Shown: one piece after another, positions 61,633 through 64,000 of the stretch
How positions within the stretch are numbered: the stretch's first letter is position 1
How the letters are laid out: the number at the start of each line of letters is the position of its first letter
Source of the DNA: Paracandidimonas soli
GTDB lineage: Bacteria; Pseudomonadota; Gammaproteobacteria; Burkholderiales; Burkholderiaceae_B
NCBI RefSeq assembly: GCF_004342005.1
Contig: NZ_SMBX01000001.1
Coordinates: forward strand, 372,001-436,000
Length of the DNA: 64,000 nt
Direction: 5' to 3'
The notes under the pieces: generated by a model
Told to the model about the DNA's origin: nothing
The model's database searches: none
What the model saw: the letters and a program-made list of their open reading frames with translations, nothing else
Program-made: the position numbers and the translations under genes

Positions 61633-62574
61633 ATGTTTCTCTACACCTTGAAGCGGCTGCTTGTGGCGGTGCCTACTTTGCTGGGGGTGCTGACCATCGT
61701 CTTTTTCATCGTGCGCGTCGCGCCCGGCGATCCGGCCATCGTGATCCTTGGCGAAAACGCCACGCAGCAGGCGATCGAGCAACTGCGTGCCCAACTGGGT
61801 CTGGATCGTCCTCTGATTGGGCAATACCTGTCTTTTGTCGGCGATATTCTGCAAGGCGATTTCGGCCGCTCGATGATCAGTAATCAGCCGGTGCTGAAGG
61901 AAGTCTGGCGCGTGCTGCCCTATACGCTCGAGCTGACCGCCGCTGCGCTGGCGATCGGTATCGCGCTGGGCTTGCCGCTGGGCGTCATTGCTGCGCGGTA
62001 TCGCAATACGTCGGTGGATTTCTCGATTCGCTTCTTTTCCCTGCTGGGGCTTTCATTCCCTGCGTTCATCTCGGCGATCCTGCTGTTGCTGGCTTTTTCC
62101 ATCGAACTGCCCTGGTTTCCGGTCATCAGCGAGGCCAGCTATACGGATCCGGCCCAGAGATTGCGGGCGCTGGTCCTGCCGGCCCTGAACCTGGGCCTGA
62201 TCATGGTGGCCTACATCACGCGCGTGACGCGCTCCAGCATGCTGACGGTCATCAGCGAAGATTACATCCGGACGGCGCGAGCCAAGGGAGTGCCGGCCCG
62301 CATGGTGATCTGGCGCCACACGCTGCGCAATGCCTTGATTCCCATCGTGACGGTCATCGGCCTTTATCTGGGTGTGCTGATCGGCAATTCGGTGCTGACC
62401 GAAATCGTGTTCAACCGGCCCGGACTGGGCAAGCTGATCGTCATTGCGCTCAATTCGCGCGACTACACGACCTTGCAGGCGATGCTTGTCATCTACGCCT
62501 TCTTCATTGTTCTGGCGAACCTGCTGACGGATCTGTTGTACGGGATCATCGATCCCAAAGTGAGGAACCAATGA
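61633..62574 (+). CDS. ABC transporter permease (DppB/OppB type)
   Basis: A 313-residue inner-membrane permease with six hydrophobic segments. The N-terminus LYTLKRLLVAVPTLLGVLTIVFFIVRVAPGDPA is diagnostic for DppB-like proteins; the coupling loop is DYIRTARAKGVPARMVIWRHTLRNALIPIVTVIGL. ATG 61633 is preferred to longer frames upstream, which lack a ribosome-binding site. First gene of the plus-strand importer operon. Confidence 0.92.
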   Translation: MFLYTLKRLLVAVPTLLGVLTIVFFIVRVAPGDPAIVILGENATQQAIEQLRAQLGLDRPLIGQYLSFVGDILQGDFGRSMISNQPVLKEVWRVLPYTLELTAAALAIGIALGLPLGVIAARYRNTSVDFSIRFFSLLGLSFPAFISAILLLLAFSIELPWFPVISEASYTDPAQRLRALVLPALNLGLIMVAYITRVTRSSMLTVISEDYIRTARAKGVPARMVIWRHTLRNALIPIVTVIGLYLGVLIGNSVLTEIVFNRPGLGKLIVIALNSRDYTTLQAMLVIYAFFIVLANLLTDLLYGIIDPKVRNQ

Positions 62575-63431
62575 GCGCGATGACCATGAGAGGATATATG
62601 CGCAACTTCGGGCGGCTGGCCTGGCGCCGCAAAGCCGCGTTCGCAGGCGGCTTCGTCGCATTGCTGATGCTGCTGGCCGCCATTCTGGCTCCCTGGCTGG
62701 CGCCCTACGACCCTAACGAGCAGGATATTCTGCTGAGAATGGCCGGGCCCTCCGAAGAACATTGGCTGGGCAACGATACCTATGGCCGGGACATACTGTC
62801 GCGCATCATCTGGGGCGGGCGCGTATCGCTGTTCGTCGGCGTAACGTCAATTGGACTGGCCATGCTGATCGGAGGGCTGCTGGGTATTCTGGCCGGCTAT
62901 TTCGGCGGACGCACCGATCGCATCATCATGTCCATCATGGATATGCTGTTGTCTTTTCCCAGCCTGGTAATGGGTCTGCTGGTCGTGGCGGTTCTAGGCC
63001 CCACGACCGGAAACCTGATCATCGCCATCGCCTTCACGGCCATTGCGCCGTTCGCGCGCATCGCCAGAGCGCCGACCCTGGCGATCAAACAGCGCGATTT
63101 CATTGAGGCGGGCCGGGCGCTGGGCTATTCGGATCTGCGCATCATGGTGGTCCACGTGCTGCCCAATATTCTCGACGAAATCCTGGTGCTGGCCTCGCTG
63201 TGGCTGGCCACCGCTATCCGGACCGAGGCTTCGCTGAGCTTCATCGGGCTGGGCGTGCGTCCGCCCACTGCTACGTGGGGTGGCATGATCCGCGACGGCT
63301 TCGAGAATATGCTGGACGCTCCCGGTCTCGTGATCTATCCGAGCATCGCCATATTGATCATCATGATCGCCCTGAACCTCCTGGGGGATGGCCTGCGCGA
63401 TGCCACCGACCCGAAACTGCGCCATGAGTGA
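62571..63431 (+). CDS. ABC transporter permease (DppC/OppC type)
   Basis: A 286-residue inner-membrane permease. N-terminal segment with [35 protein letters not shown], then [27 protein letters not shown] and the coupling loop [25 protein letters not shown], all standard for DppC. The ATG overlaps the upstream stop (ATGA). Forms the channel with the DppB-like protein. Confidence 0.92.
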   Translation: MSAMTMRGYMRNFGRLAWRRKAAFAGGFVALLMLLAAILAPWLAPYDPNEQDILLRMAGPSEEHWLGNDTYGRDILSRIIWGGRVSLFVGVTSIGLAMLIGGLLGILAGYFGGRTDRIIMSIMDMLLSFPSLVMGLLVVAVLGPTTGNLIIAIAFTAIAPFARIARAPTLAIKQRDFIEAGRALGYSDLRIMVVHVLPNILDEILVLASLWLATAIRTEASLSFIGLGVRPPTATWGGMIRDGFENMLDAPGLVIYPSIAILIIMIALNLLGDGLRDATDPKLRHE

Positions 63432-64000
63432 AGCCATGAACAAAGAACCAGTATTGAAGGTCTCGGGCTTGACGACCGAGTTCCGGATCAAAGGGGATTG
63501 GTATCCCGCCATCCGCGACTTGAGTTTTGAGGTGAACGCCAATGAAACGCTAGCCATCGTCGGCGAATCCGGCTGCGGGAAGAGCATTACGGCCCTGTCC
63601 GTCATGGGGCTGATCTCCAAGTCGCAGGGACGCGTGGCCAGCGGCAGCATCAACCTGCTTGGGCGCGAATTGCTCGGACTCAAGGAAAAGGAGATGGAGT
63701 CCATCAGGGGTAACACGATGGCGATGGTGTTCCAGGAGCCGATGACCTCGCTCAACCCTGTCATGACGATTGGCTCGCAGATTGCCGAAGCCTTGCGCTA
63801 CCACCGGAAACTGTCGCGCAGGCAGGCCGGAGAGCAGGCTCTGGAGCTGCTCGACCTGGTCAAGATCCCGTCGGCGGCAAAGCGCTTCTCCGACTATCCG
63901 CATCAATTCAGCGGCGGCATGCGCCAGCGCGTGATGATAGCGATGGCGCTTGCCTGCGAGCCTAGACTGTTGCTGGCCGACGAACCGACGACGGCACTGG
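63424..64000 (+). CDS. ABC transporter ATPase (DppD/OppD type), cut by the window edge
   Basis: The first 192 residues of a dipeptide-type importer ATPase. Walker A GESGCGKS, the Q-loop [24 protein letters not shown], signature [35 protein letters not shown] (Walker B) at the edge. The start overlaps the DppC-like stop by 8 bp; an ATG at 63436 is an alternative. The C-terminal oligopeptide-type Cys-rich end lies outside the window. Confidence 0.9.
   Translation, partial: MSEAMNKEPVLKVSGLTTEFRIKGDWYPAIRDLSFEVNANETLAIVGESGCGKSITALSVMGLISKSQGRVASGSINLLGRELLGLKEKEMESIRGNTMAMVFQEPMTSLNPVMTIGSQIAEALRYHRKLSRRQAGEQALELLDLVKIPSAAKRFSDYPHQFSGGMRQRVMIAMALACEPRLLLADEPTTAL

Overview
The window looks like chromosomal DNA of a betaproteobacterium of the family Alcaligenaceae (Bordetella/Achromobacter group). 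This is inferred from the high G+C content, the Bordetella-type hslVU-dksA order, the cysteine-poor DksA, the tandem LpxL-type acyltransferases next to dapF/xerC and metK, the ahcY-metF pair behind an S-adenosylhomocysteine (SAH) riboswitch, and three Bug/TctC-type periplasmic receptors. No rRNA, phage, insertion sequence or CRISPR array was seen.

Layout. 1-3.1 kb: a RraA-family/SnoaL-like gene pair divergent from an unusual IclR regulator fused to an SMP-30-like domain. 3.1-5.7 kb: hslU, hslV (with a good sigma32-type promoter) and dksA. 5.8-10.6 kb: a zinc module, with a His-rich CobW GTPase and zur on the minus strand, a Zur-type operator, and a small membrane ORF followed by znuCBA on the plus strand. 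10.7-20 kb: pcaD, then a long minus-strand catabolic operon (ABC importer, CitE-like lyase, CoA transferase, amidohydrolase, Bug receptor, pcaC) divergent from a LysR gene. 21-28 kb: a 3-hydroxyisobutyrate-dehydrogenase-family gene, then a Liv-type ABC importer led by an isochorismatase-family hydrolase and divergent from a PAS-LuxR regulator. 28-34 kb: two DMT exporters, a YgdI/YgdR-like lipoprotein, an unusual beta-propeller protein with a Bug receptor, and a LysR gene. 34-37.6 kb: a small accessory patch (VapC/Phd toxin-antitoxin, metY, an amidohydrolase gene remnant, a broken ribbon-helix-helix ORF, a GNAT enzyme) ending at tRNA-Ala(CGC). 37.7-43.5 kb: core genes xerC, DUF484, dapF, two lipid A acyltransferases and, divergently, metK. 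43.5-48.3 kb: a LysR/Bug receptor/maleate isomerase cluster and lhgO with its GntR regulator. 48.5-53.7 kb: asmA, SAH riboswitch-ahcY, a small 4-TM protein, metF. 53.8-64 kb: a catabolic island of ghrA, three flavin oxidoreductases (one a fusion of HcnA- and HcnB-type subunits), a dipeptide-type ABC importer and an XRE-cupin regulator; the importer ATPase runs off the right edge.

The metabolic themes are the methyl/sulfur cycle (metY, metK, ahcY, metF), zinc homeostasis, and uptake plus catabolism of organic acids and nitrogen compounds, where each transporter sits beside its regulator and enzymes. The best candidates for undescribed biology are the flavin-oxidoreductase island at 53.8-64 kb, the IclR-SMP-30 fusion, the ABC/CitE/CaiB/amidohydrolase operon and a possible structured leader that may mask the metK ribosome-binding site. 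All assignments were made by reading motifs; no database search was run.
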